This document shows, in pieces, positions 17,142 to 25,390 of a stretch of 52,682 bases of DNA. Position 1 is the stretch's first letter. Each line of letters opens with the position of its first letter. The notes beneath the pieces were generated by a model, which made no database searches, was not told the DNA's origin, and worked only from the letters and a program-made list of their open reading frames with translations. The position numbers and the translations under genes are program-made. The DNA is from Myroides injenensis M09-0166 (GTDB lineage: Bacteria > Bacteroidota > Bacteroidia > Flavobacteriales > Flavobacteriaceae). Location: assembly GCF_000246945.1 (NCBI RefSeq), contig NZ_BAEX01000010.1, positions 1 to 52,682 of the forward strand. Reading direction: 5' to 3'.

Positions 17142-17888
17142 CTAGTTATTACTATTCTCATTCCAATAATAACTGTCTGGATAAATTCGTTGTCCAAAAA
17201 TAGCAGTTCCTACCCTAATAATAGTTGCTCCCTCATCAATTGCTATTTCTAAGTCTTGACTCATCCCCATAGACAACTCTTGCATTACTACATTTGGCAA
17301 TCCCAATTCTTCTATTTGTGATTGTGCTGTTCGAAGCCTTTTAAAACAAGGACGTACTAAAGATTCGTCAGCACTAAAGAGTCCTATTGTCATTAATCCT
17401 TTTATATTTAAACGATCAAATTGTGCAATTTCCCTAGCAAAATTTCTAGCCTCTGATGGTGCTATTCCAAACTTACTATTCTCATCTGATGTATTAACTT
17501 GTAAGAAAACATCTATAGTACGATCATTTCGCTCTAAATATTGTTGTAGCTTTTCTGCTAATGAAACGCGATCTAATGACTGAATGCAACTGATACCATA
17601 CTTCATTATATCTTTTACCTTATTAGTCTGCAGATGTCCAATAAAATGCTGTTCAATTGGTAATTCGCTCAGAACTTGATGTTTTTCTTTTACTTCTTGA
17701 ACTTTGTTCTCTGCTATTAAATGATAGCCTTGTTCTACAGCTATTTTAATTCTATCTGCAGATACTGTCTTAGTAGCTAATAACAATTTTACTTCTTCCC
17801 TATCACGATTAGCTTTATTACAAGCATCTTGAATACGCTTTTCTATAATCGCTAAATTATGTATAATATCTTCTTGCATAAGATTCAT
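17142..17888 (-). CDS. yggS: PLP homeostasis protein YggS/PLPBP
   Basis: The 248-residue TIM-barrel protein binds PLP on the lysine of LLLATKTVSADRI (about residue 40) but has no known catalytic activity. It keeps PLP and amino-acid pools balanced. Family motifs are IGHLQTNKVKDI, FLQVNTSDENSKFG, LMTIG, LSMGMSQDLEIAIDEGATIIRVGTAIFG. Length is slightly above the usual 220-235 at both ends; Met4 is an alternative start. Upstream on the coding strand lie TACATTTG (18016-18009) and two CTGGACTAG-like half-sites, linking it to pdxY and the nearby MocR. Confidence 0.92.
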   Translation of the reverse strand: MNLMQEDIIHNLAIIEKRIQDACNKANRDREEVKLLLATKTVSADRIKIAVEQGYHLIAENKVQEVKEKHQVLSELPIEQHFIGHLQTNKVKDIMKYGISCIQSLDRVSLAEKLQQYLERNDRTIDVFLQVNTSDENSKFGIAPSEARNFAREIAQFDRLNIKGLMTIGLFSADESLVRPCFKRLRTAQSQIEELGLPNVVMQELSMGMSQDLEIAIDEGATIIRVGTAIFGQRIYPDSYYWNENSNN

Positions 17889-17925
17889 ATTTGTAGTTAA
17901 ACAACTTGACTATTAATAACAAACT

Positions 17926-17947
17926 AATCCCCTACGAATAGGGGATT
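17926..17947. repeat. 9-bp stem with CGAA tetraloop in the yggS leader
   Basis: AATCCCCTA (17926-17934) and TAGGGGATT (17939-17947) form a perfect stem closed by CGAA. It lies about 38 bp before the yggS ATG and after its predicted start point, so it could shape the leader RNA. TTGGACTAA, a weak version of the MocR motif, overlaps its right edge. Confidence 0.5.
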
Positions 17948-18008
17948 GGACTAAAACTAAACAACTAATAGTAAGTATCTCGCACTCTACTTAAAATAGT
18001 TATGCTGG

Positions 18009-18070
18009 CAAATGTATAAGATATATATAGGCAAGATATAGTACAGTTTATAATTTTTATGCTAGTCCAC
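18009..18070 (-). promoter_or_regulatory. yggS promoter with two MocR-type half-sites
   Basis: On the minus strand GTGGACTAG (18070-18062) and CTGTACTAT (18046-18038) are 24 bp apart and are followed by TACATTTG (18016-18009). Order, orientation and spacing match the GNAT promoter. Confidence 0.5.
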
Positions 18071-18106
18071 CAATTGTAAAGTTAATAAATAACATATTGC
18101 TAAAGA

Positions 18107-19012
18107 TTGATTAACTTGCAGTCCAATCTTTTAAAACTTAGTAGCCTCTTGAAGTTGACGGAATATACTTTAAATACTAGTTCAAATTATCCCGCTGTTT
18201 ATGATGAACGAAAATTTTTAGAATTAGCACCATTAGGGCATCCACATCGTCCTATGCGCTCTTCTATGCTATTTTTAAAAAGAGGAAGAATACTGCTAAA
18301 AGAACAAATTAATGATATAGAAGTAGTTGAAAACTCTATCTTTTTAATCGATACTAAATATGTTTATCAAACCTTAGAGATTAGTGATGATCTTGAGATT
18401 TACTTATTAGCCTATGATTATGCATATATTGAGAGAGTATCTATAAAACTAAATAAATTAAAGGTCTATGCAAACCTTAGAAAACAATTAGTTAGAAAAT
18501 TTCAAGTTACAGAATCTGAGATAAACATTTTCTTAGAGAATCTAAAGTTAATGAGTTACTACTTAGCTAATACTGAAAAGATTGAATTTGCAGATAAAAT
18601 AATAGAGAACATTTTTAATGTTATTCTTTATCATTTAATCAGTATTGCCTCTCCTATTCACAATAAGAACCAGAGTAACATGACTAGTCAGCAGAAAATA
18701 TCTTATAATTTTATATTATTAGTTTCTGAAAACTACTTAAAAACTAAGTCTGTTAAGTTTTATGCTGACCGGTTAAATATCTCAACACGACATTTAAGTA
18801 CAGTAGTTAAAAGTATTACTGGAAAAACACCTAATGATATCATTAGTGAGTTTATTATCAATGAAGCTAAAGCACAACTTTCAAGTTCTTCTAATTCTAT
18901 AGGTGAAATCGCAAATAGTCTTAAGTTTAGTGATCAATATGCTTTTACTCACTTCTTTAAAAGACATACAAATAGTAGCCCAACTAATTATAGAAAGCAA
19001 TTCGAACAATAA
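18107..19012 (+). CDS. AraC-family regulator of the efflux cluster
   Basis: The 301-residue protein has a cupin-like sensor half (MLFLKRGRILLKEQINDIEVVENSIFLIDTKYVY near 53-87) and a C-terminal AraC DNA-binding half (about 195-300, with SVKFYADRLNISTRHLSTVVKSITGKTPNDII and IGEIANSLKFSDQYAFTHFFKRHTNSSPTNYR). There is no ATG near the N-terminus; a TTG at 18107 is the only early start because a stop codon lies 6 bp ahead. It sits directly ahead of the TolC, HlyD and MFS genes on the same strand and probably controls them; AraC genes of this type commonly respond to the drug or fatty acid that is exported. Confidence 0.8.
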   Translation: MINLQSNLLKLSSLLKLTEYTLNTSSNYPAVYDERKFLELAPLGHPHRPMRSSMLFLKRGRILLKEQINDIEVVENSIFLIDTKYVYQTLEISDDLEIYLLAYDYAYIERVSIKLNKLKVYANLRKQLVRKFQVTESEINIFLENLKLMSYYLANTEKIEFADKIIENIFNVILYHLISIASPIHNKNQSNMTSQQKISYNFILLVSENYLKTKSVKFYADRLNISTRHLSTVVKSITGKTPNDIISEFIINEAKAQLSSSSNSIGEIANSLKFSDQYAFTHFFKRHTNSSPTNYRKQFEQ

Positions 19013-19103
19013 AATATTACTTTCAAACATCTATATACGATTTTCAATCATTTCAAGAGTAATATACCCACAGTAATTTTACACCCTTAAAATATTTGTG
19101 TAA

Positions 19104-20424
19104 ATGAAAAATAAAATCGGTAAGTGTCTTATTGGGATTAGCATATTATTACTATTCTCAAATAATGCAGTTGCTCAAAAAAAAAGAGAAACAACTCACA
19201 ATCGATGAAGCTATTCAATTAGCTATTGAAAATCACCAGCAGTTGAAGGTCACTGCAAAAGATAAAGATATCGCTCTAAAACAAACTGAAGTTACCAAAC
19301 AGCAGCAATTACCCAATATAGTAGCCTCTGCTACTGCTGGATATCTTGGAAACACCTTAATATTAGACAAAGATTTTAGTAAAGTGATGACCAAAGATAT
19401 GCCTCACTTTTCAAATACTTACAGTGTTCAAGCTAGTGAACTTTTGTTTAAAGGAGGTTTAATTAGCAAGTCCATAAAAATGTCAAGTATCAGAGAACAA
19501 TTAGTTGCTCTTGATTTTGAAAAAGATTTACAAGCTGTAAAATTATTAGTAGTTTCAAATTACCTGGATATTTATAAACTACATCATCAAGAAAAAGTAT
19601 ATCAAAACAATAAACAACTAGCGGAAATTCGTCTTGAGAACGTAAAGAAATTTTACAATCAAGGGATGATGACACGAAATGAAGTTATACGTGGTGAGTT
19701 AGTCTTACAGAATATAGAACAAGGATTACTTGTTATTAAAAACAATTTAAGTATCCTAAATTATAATTTAGACTTATCCCTGGGGCTTGATGAAGATACA
19801 GAGATTATTCCCATCGAGAATACAGAGATAAAATTATTGGAAGGAGATCTAAGCTATTATATTGATTTAGCAGATAAATTCCACCCTATGTTAGCAATGG
19901 CAGATAAAAGTATAGACATTGCTGAACAAAAAATAGGAATTGCTAATTCTGATAAGTATCCTACACTTGCTGCAGTAGCAGGCTACAATATGCAACGTCC
20001 TATAACTACGACTAATCCTGTTACTGATATGTACGCTAATACATGGAATGTAGGAGCTTCTTTAAGCTATAGTCTTGATAATTTATTTAAAACAAAAAAT
20101 AAAGTTAGTCTTGAAAAATTAAATAAAAACAAGGCAGAAGAATCTAAAACTTTAGTATCCCAAAATATCCAGATGGGTGTAAATGCTGCATTTACTAAAT
20201 ATAATGAGGCGATACAAAATGCTGGTTTACTGAAGAAATCACAAAGCCTTGCACAAGAAAACTATCGAATTATAGAAGCAAAATATTTAAATCAATTAGC
20301 CATTCAAGCTGAAATGATAGATGCAACAAATGCAAAACTTGAAGCAGAATTACAATATGCTAATGCTGAAATTAATGTTCTATTTCAATACTATAATTTA
20401 TTAAAATCAACGGGAACTCTATAA
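19104..20424 (+). pseudogene. TolC-family outer-membrane efflux channel, frameshifted at A9 tract
   Basis: The ATG at 19104 starts a clear signal peptide (MKNKIGKCLIGISIL...NNAVAQ), but that frame stops at 19206. The mature protein (KEKQLTIDEAIQLAIENHQQ... to 20424, about 415 residues) is in the next frame. The break is at nine A residues (19177-19185): with eight, the reading frame runs AVAQKKEKQLTIDEA without interruption. The mature part has two OEP repeats with long coiled-coil stretches, the usual TolC pattern. It is the outer-membrane part of the HlyD/MFS efflux set. A sequencing slip, phase variation or transcriptional slippage could each explain the shift. A TTG at 19132 gives an open frame but no signal peptide, so I do not accept it as the start. 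Confidence 0.8.
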
Positions 20425-20438
20425 GTTAAGCGACAATA

Positions 20439-21575
20439 ATGGAAAATAAAGATATAAACGAAGAGCAAGTAAGTATCAGCGATACTACTCAGACAGAAAA
20501 TACAACTCAAAATACAGAAAGAGAGAAGAAAAGTAAAAAGTTAAGCAATAAAAGTAAAATTATCCTTATCAATGTTATCACATTCATTATTATTGCTTGT
20601 GCTTTTTATTGGTTATTAACTCAGTATTTTCACATTGGCGATAAAGATTACACTGAATCTGCTCAGGTAGAAGAATTTATCAATCCAATAAATACTAGAG
20701 TTTCAGGTTATATAAAACAAATTAACTTTATCGAACATCAACAAGTACACAAAGGAGATACTCTGGTTATAATTGATGATAGAGAAATTAAAACGCAAGT
20801 AGAACAGGCAGAAGCAGCTTATTTAAGTGCATTAGCTGCAAAAGAGGTCACTTCTTCTGCTATTCTTACGGCAACTAATAACATTTCTGTTTTTGACTCA
20901 AATATAGAAGGGGCTAAAGCTCGTTTTTGGAATGCTGAACAAAATCTTAATAGATATAAAAACTTACTAGAGTCAGAAGCTGTAACAAGACAACAATATG
21001 ATCAAGTAAAAACAGAGTTTGACGCAGCAAAAGCAGCTTATGAAAGTCTGTCAAAACAAAAGAATACTACTAAACTTTCGGTATCAGAAATACAAACTAG
21101 AATTGCCCTAAATGAAGCAGATATAAAAAGATCTAAGGCGGCATTAGACATGGCAAAACTAAACCTTTCCTATACTGTAATTACAGCACCTTATGACGGT
21201 GTGATGGGAAGACGTTTATTAAACGAGGGGCAACTATTACAACCTAGTCAGCAAATCACAACTATAGTTAGAAATCAAGAAAAATGGGTAACTGCAAATT
21301 TCTTAGAATACCAAATGCCTAAGGTTGCTATAGGAACAAAAATGACTATGGAAGCGGATGCATTAGGAGGACAAGAGTTTGAAGGAATAGTAACAGCTAT
21401 ATCGGCAGCTACTGGATCTAGATACTCTAGTGTACCTACAGATAATTCAACTGGAAACTTTGTGAAAGTTCAACAAAGAATACCAGTTAGAATTGAGTTT
21501 ACAGAAAACAATAAAATTGAAGATATTAATCGTTTAAAAGCTGGAATGAACATGAACGTTTATATTAAAAACTAA
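20439..21575 (+). CDS. HlyD/EmrA-type membrane fusion protein
   Basis: The 378-residue adaptor has a charged cytoplasmic N-terminus (1-43), one transmembrane helix (about 44-63, KIILINVITFIIIACAFYWL region), a biotinyl-lipoyl-like half (INTRVSGYIKQINFIEHQQVHKGDTLVIID), a long alpha-helical hairpin (about 110-230) and a beta-barrel/MPD end (VITAPYDGVMGRRLLNEGQLLQPSQQ). It links the MFS pump in the inner membrane to the TolC channel. It starts 14 bp after the TolC stop and is followed by the MFS gene 18 bp on, so all three form one transcript. Confidence 0.88.
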   Translation: MENKDINEEQVSISDTTQTENTTQNTEREKKSKKLSNKSKIILINVITFIIIACAFYWLLTQYFHIGDKDYTESAQVEEFINPINTRVSGYIKQINFIEHQQVHKGDTLVIIDDREIKTQVEQAEAAYLSALAAKEVTSSAILTATNNISVFDSNIEGAKARFWNAEQNLNRYKNLLESEAVTRQQYDQVKTEFDAAKAAYESLSKQKNTTKLSVSEIQTRIALNEADIKRSKAALDMAKLNLSYTVITAPYDGVMGRRLLNEGQLLQPSQQITTIVRNQEKWVTANFLEYQMPKVAIGTKMTMEADALGGQEFEGIVTAISAATGSRYSSVPTDNSTGNFVKVQQRIPVRIEFTENNKIEDINRLKAGMNMNVYIKN

Positions 21576-21593
21576 ATGTTTATTCTATAATTT

Positions 21594-23186
21594 ATGGAAA
21601 ATCAAAAACCAAAATATAATCAAGGTTTATTTCACGATTGGGTACCAAAACCCGTTATGCTCTTATTGCTAATTCTAATAGGATTAGTATTTTTCTGCAT
21701 CTCGGGGATATATACCACAGATATAACTTATTTAGTAGGTAGTACTGGTGCAATGACTGAATATTTTATGTGGGCGAATTATGCCACAGTAGTTGGTATG
21801 GGGGTAGTGATGCCTCTAGTAATTCGATTGAAAGCAAGATTTAGAGTAAAAGAAATTTTAATATTTGCCTTATTAGGGATAGCAATTTCTTTTATGATAA
21901 TGGGAACTACTAAACAACCACAAGTAATAGTGGCTATGTCTTTCTTAATTGGCTTTTTCAAGATGCTAGGAATGATGGAAATTATTTTACCACTAATGTT
22001 TTTACTAAGTAAAGATGGAAACAGAGGGAGATTCTACAGTTTCTTCTACACAGCCATTTTAATAACTACACAGATTGCCACATATTATATGACACAAATG
22101 TCATATTATTATAATTGGCAATACGGATACTTCTTTTTTGCTGCTTTATCTTTAATTACAGCAGGTGTTTGTGTTATCTTTCAACACAATCTGCGCTTTA
22201 TGAAGAAAGTGCCTTTATATTACGTAGATTGGTTTAGTATACTTCTTTATGTAAGTTCTTTCTTAGTATTGGGATATATACTTTCTTTTGGAAAACAGCA
22301 AGATTGGTATAGATCTCCATCTATTACTAATGCTACTATCCTATTTGTACTATTATCATTTATGTTCTTTTTAAGACAGCAATTATTAAAAAGACCTTTT
22401 ATCTCATTAAAAGCTTTTAAAAAGAATAATGTAAGACATGCTATTGTGATGTTATTTTTCTTGGGAATGTATCTTGGAACTACAAGTATGCAAAACTCTT
22501 TTGCCATTGGTATATTACATTATACTCCATTGCGAAATGCATCACTAAATTTAATGATTATCCCTGGTCTATTACTTGCAGCTGTGGTCTCGTATAAGTG
22601 GTTTAACAACGAAATACCAATTAGAATGTTAGCCTTTACAGGTTTTTCTGCCTATTTAATGTACACAATATTCATGTATTTTTATATGGTTCCTGAACTA
22701 AATTATACGTCATGGTTATTGCCTATGTTATTTAAAGGATATGGCATGGGAGTATTATTTAATGTTATTTGGTACTATATGTTAGACAAACTTGATATAC
22801 CGAGTTTACTATCGTTAATAGGGTTTGCAATCGCTTGGCGTACTTTTATATCAGTGGGAATATTTACCTCTTTCTTCTCTTGGTTACAATATAAATTACA
22901 GTTTCAAAGTATAGCTAATCTAGCAGTTAATTTAGACGACTTAATACTGTATCAGCCTGGTAATCAAATAAGTTTACAGTCTGTCCAGATTAATGCCATT
23001 TTAGCGTCCTATAAGACAGTATATGGCTATATTAATTTAGCAGGAATTGGAATTTTAGCTTATGTATTAACTCACCATTTTGGAAGAAGTAGAGATAGAA
23101 TGCTGATGGGATTAAATAAAATGGGGCAACTACTAATGAGCAGTAAAACCAAAAAGAGTATTGAAAATCAACTTCCAATAAAGTAA
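21594..23186 (+). CDS. MFS drug efflux permease, EmrB/DHA2-like
   Basis: The 530-residue membrane protein has about 14 hydrophobic segments, the DHA2 layout. Segments include VMLLLLILIGLVFFCISGIY, ILIFALLGIAISFMIMG, IVMLFFLGMYLGTTSM and INLAGIGILAYVLTHHFG. Classic DHA2 motifs (GxxxGPxxGG) are poorly kept, as in other Bacteroidota members paired with HlyD proteins. It should be the proton-driven inner-membrane pump of the tripartite system. The range of substrates cannot be read from sequence; hydrophobic drugs, bile acids or fatty acids are the usual ones. Confidence 0.83.
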   Translation: MENQKPKYNQGLFHDWVPKPVMLLLLILIGLVFFCISGIYTTDITYLVGSTGAMTEYFMWANYATVVGMGVVMPLVIRLKARFRVKEILIFALLGIAISFMIMGTTKQPQVIVAMSFLIGFFKMLGMMEIILPLMFLLSKDGNRGRFYSFFYTAILITTQIATYYMTQMSYYYNWQYGYFFFAALSLITAGVCVIFQHNLRFMKKVPLYYVDWFSILLYVSSFLVLGYILSFGKQQDWYRSPSITNATILFVLLSFMFFLRQQLLKRPFISLKAFKKNNVRHAIVMLFFLGMYLGTTSMQNSFAIGILHYTPLRNASLNLMIIPGLLLAAVVSYKWFNNEIPIRMLAFTGFSAYLMYTIFMYFYMVPELNYTSWLLPMLFKGYGMGVLFNVIWYYMLDKLDIPSLLSLIGFAIAWRTFISVGIFTSFFSWLQYKLQFQSIANLAVNLDDLILYQPGNQISLQSVQINAILASYKTVYGYINLAGIGILAYVLTHHFGRSRDRMLMGLNKMGQLLMSSKTKKSIENQLPIK

Positions 23187-23227
23187 AACTTTATTGGCAA
23201 TTTCAAAATTATAGATAAATATAACAA

Positions 23228-23265
23228 CTGGACTAGCTCTATCTACTTCTAAAATGGTATTTTTA
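23228..23265 (+). promoter_or_regulatory. Amidotransferase promoter with CTGGACTAG
   Basis: CTGGACTAG (23228-23236) is followed after 21 bp by TATTTTTA (23258-23265), one base off TAnnTTTG. The distance is close to that at pdxY. A second half-site 24 bp upstream is not convincing. Confidence 0.5.
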
Positions 23266-23285
23266 CCTATATAAAATTTCGATAA

Positions 23286-24008
23286 ATGAATGTACATTTT
23301 GTAATACATGAAGAATATGAAGGTCCTGGTGCTTATTTAAATTGGGTAGAAAAAGGAGGTCACACGCATTCTATGACTCGATTATATTTAGGTGAATCTT
23401 TGCCCAATTCTATCGAAAACATAGATATGCTTGTTATTTTAGGTGGACCACAAAATCCAGCTACTACTATACAAGAGTGTTCCTATTTTGACGCCCAAGC
23501 TGAAAAAGCACTTCTCTTTGACGCTATCTATAAGAACAAAATTGTCATTGGTGTTTGTTTAGGAGCTCAGTTAATTGGTGAAGCTTTAGGAGCTAACTAT
23601 AAGATAAGCCCAGAAAAAGAAATAGGAGTATTTCCTATCACTCTTACTAATGATGGGATAATGAACAGTAAATTTAGTCACTTTGGTTTTTCTTTAGATG
23701 TAGGGCATTGGCATCAAGATATGCCTGGTCTTACAGAAGAAAGTAAAGTACTCGCTACAAGTGCAGGTTGTCCAAGACAAATAGTCAAATACAAAAATTA
23801 CGTCTATGGTTTTCAATGTCATATGGAATTTACACCTGAGGCAGTTGAACAATTACTTTCAAATTGCAAAGATCAGTTAAATGATGCTACAAGCAGTCCA
23901 TTTGTACAATCACCTGCAGAAATACGAGAATATGATTTTACAAAAATGAATAATGCATTATATGAGTTTTTAGATAAACTAGTTGAAATCTATAAGAAAA
24001 ATAATTAA
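23286..24008 (+). CDS. Class I glutamine amidotransferase-like protein
   Basis: The 240-residue protein has the triad GATase pattern: the nucleophile Cys in IVIGVCLGAQLIGEALGA (near residue 94) and the His-Glu pair in YGFQCHMEFTPEAVEQLL (near 182-184), plus the oxyanion strand MLVILGGPQNP. It resembles stand-alone GMP-synthase-like amidotransferases acting on gamma-glutamyl compounds or glutamine. No synthase domain is attached or adjacent. Its promoter carries the same nonamer as the PLP-linked genes, so it may belong to an amine or B6-related response; it does not look like PdxT, which is smaller and differs in motif. Confidence 0.8.
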   Translation: MNVHFVIHEEYEGPGAYLNWVEKGGHTHSMTRLYLGESLPNSIENIDMLVILGGPQNPATTIQECSYFDAQAEKALLFDAIYKNKIVIGVCLGAQLIGEALGANYKISPEKEIGVFPITLTNDGIMNSKFSHFGFSLDVGHWHQDMPGLTEESKVLATSAGCPRQIVKYKNYVYGFQCHMEFTPEAVEQLLSNCKDQLNDATSSPFVQSPAEIREYDFTKMNNALYEFLDKLVEIYKKNN

Positions 24009-24010
24009 GC

Positions 24011-24045
24011 AAAAGGCTTGTCAATAAAGACAAGCCTTTTGTTTT
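24011..24045. terminator. Bidirectional terminator
   Basis: AAAAGGCTTGTC (24011-24022) and GACAAGCCTTTT (24029-24040) form a perfect 12-bp stem with loop AATAAA, followed by a T-run. It separates the amidotransferase from a convergent gene. Confidence 0.9.
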
Positions 24046-24600
24046 TTACCAAGGTCGTTTATCAGTTTGAACTTCTTTTGTTAAATCAAACACAACACTA
24101 AAAAAACTTCCTGTATCTACTCTTCTTAAATTATAAGTATACTCTGTATCTGTAATAGTTACCCACCAGACATTCCCAGCTGCTGCAGGTAGCATTGCTA
24201 CAGTTTCTTGATCTGCAGGAAAGAACTGTATATCATTTCTACCCACATTCGTAGAAGTTCCACCATACATAGTTATCTCATCTGGAGTCCCATTTCTATG
24301 TCTATGATCATGCTTTAATTGAATAAAGTCTTCCTTTAAATTAAAAACCCATGTACGTGATAAGTCATCTCCTACAAAAAAAGGAATCTTAACTTCATTT
24401 TCATTGCATGACATTACATACATAATTAACTCTTTGTCTTTAAAATCATCAGGCACCGGACTACTAACTATTTTTCCTACATAAGCCTTATGACAATGAT
24501 TTGACAACTTACTTAGGAACTGTTTAGCATTATTAGTTACTTGAGCATTTACCGACAACGAACAAATACAAAATAGCATTAAAAATAGAGTTTTCTTCAT
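24046..24600 (-). CDS. Secreted protein of unknown function
   Basis: The 184-residue product has a signal peptide (MKKTLFLMLFCICSLSVNAQ) and no lipobox or transmembrane segment after it. The mature part is compact, with CHKAYVGKIVSSPVPDDF, LSRTWVFNLKED, LKHDHRHRNGTPDEITMYGG and FFSVVFDLTKE. The His-rich LKHDHRHR stretch and a few Cys residues are notable, but I recognise no family. It is convergent with the amidotransferase, sharing a terminator, and is followed upstream by decayed transposase sequence. The size and pattern are those of a periplasmic or secreted small-molecule-binding or stress protein, which is only a guess. Confidence 0.7.
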   Translation of the reverse strand: MKKTLFLMLFCICSLSVNAQVTNNAKQFLSKLSNHCHKAYVGKIVSSPVPDDFKDKELIMYVMSCNENEVKIPFFVGDDLSRTWVFNLKEDFIQLKHDHRHRNGTPDEITMYGGTSTNVGRNDIQFFPADQETVAMLPAAAGNVWWVTITDTEYTYNLRRVDTGSFFSVVFDLTKEVQTDKRPW

Positions 24601-24689
24601 ATTAAAAAGAATTAAGAGTTAACTTATCATTACTAATCTTAGTTGTGATAAATAAAATTATTTTTTGGAAGATACTCATTTTTTAATTA

Positions 24690-25335
24690 TCGAAAGTCAT
24701 CCTGACTTTTTAGTTTTCTGAGACTTCTTTTAAACGATAAAAACCGTGAAATTCCATACCCCCCAACTATATAATGCAGTGTCGAATCTATTACGTAAAG
24801 AAGAAACACTATCTCATCAAGCCTTTGTTCTTCCAATAGCATATCTTTCTTTGTATAGTTTCTTATCAGAATAGATTTATATATCAATAGGCTATGAAGT
24901 TTTCTATAATCACTTTAATTATCTATGCAAAAAAAACACCTTACTTTTTTTTAACCCTAAAAAACATATCTAGCTTATTAACAGCACATTATCCCAAAAA
25001 ATAATTTATTGGGGTAAATTTAGAGTACTTGCTAAAGCCAGTATTCATAAGCATTAGAGCGCAATCCTTCAACAGTTCTTCAACAATTCCCCATGATTGC
25101 TCTATACAGAAGGCTGGTTGTTGAAGGAATCTTGAAGAACTGTTGAAGCGTTGTTGAAAAAATCTTACCCTCTATAGTAATAAAGGCAAATCTTGACGAT
25201 CAGTAAAATCTAAAGAATGTTGTCATACTCTTTTTTCTATCTTGATAAGCAACTTGCTCTTCTCCTTTTAAAACTATAGGATGACTTCCATCTAAATCTC
25301 CACTTAATAAATCAATAAGAAACTTATTCTTTTTA
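24690..25335 (-). pseudogene. Decayed IS5-family transposase, copy A
   Basis: Read on the minus strand it holds, in order, a 5' part (LDGSHPIVLKGEEQVAYQDRKK, near 25331-25208), a TDRQDLP shift, a non-coding palindromic block, and a 3' part (LYKERYAIGRTKA..DSVSS then NRFDTALYSW...KKSQKTKKSG, near 24855-24690). These match the DDE transposase layout: first Asp in DGSH and Glu-site near ERTNAW; the middle Asp segment (NADAGFD) is deleted here. Several stops and shifts make it dead. The open frame of 66 codons at 24687-24887 is an out-of-frame shadow. Confidence 0.75.
25028..25188. repeat. TTCAACA/TTGAAG palindromic block, copy A
   Basis: The block has multiple TTCAACA and TTGAAG words, with an imperfect internal inverted repeat: CTTCAACAGTTCTTCAA near 25067-25083 against TTGAAGAACTGTTGAAG near 25132-25148. 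Its reverse complement aligns with 51650-51795 with about 9 differences in 120 bp by eye. Confidence 0.85.
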
Positions 25336-25390
25336 TGAATTCAGCCCAACAAGATGTACAAAAGAGATATATTCCCAATCTAAATTATTA

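Noticed and set aside
19132-19208. TTG start for the TolC gene
   Set aside because: It gives no signal peptide, while the ATG at 19104 gives a perfect one in another frame; the A9 tract explains the mismatch better.
24687-24887. 66-codon open frame on the minus strand
   Set aside because: It is an out-of-frame reading of a decayed transposase tail; the adjacent frame matches LYKERYAIGRTKA and NRFDTALYSW of the IS5 family.
25067-25148. CRISPR-like repeat array from the TTCAACA/TTGAAG words
   Set aside because: There are no regular spacers or constant repeat length, no cas genes, and the words form an inverted repeat instead.
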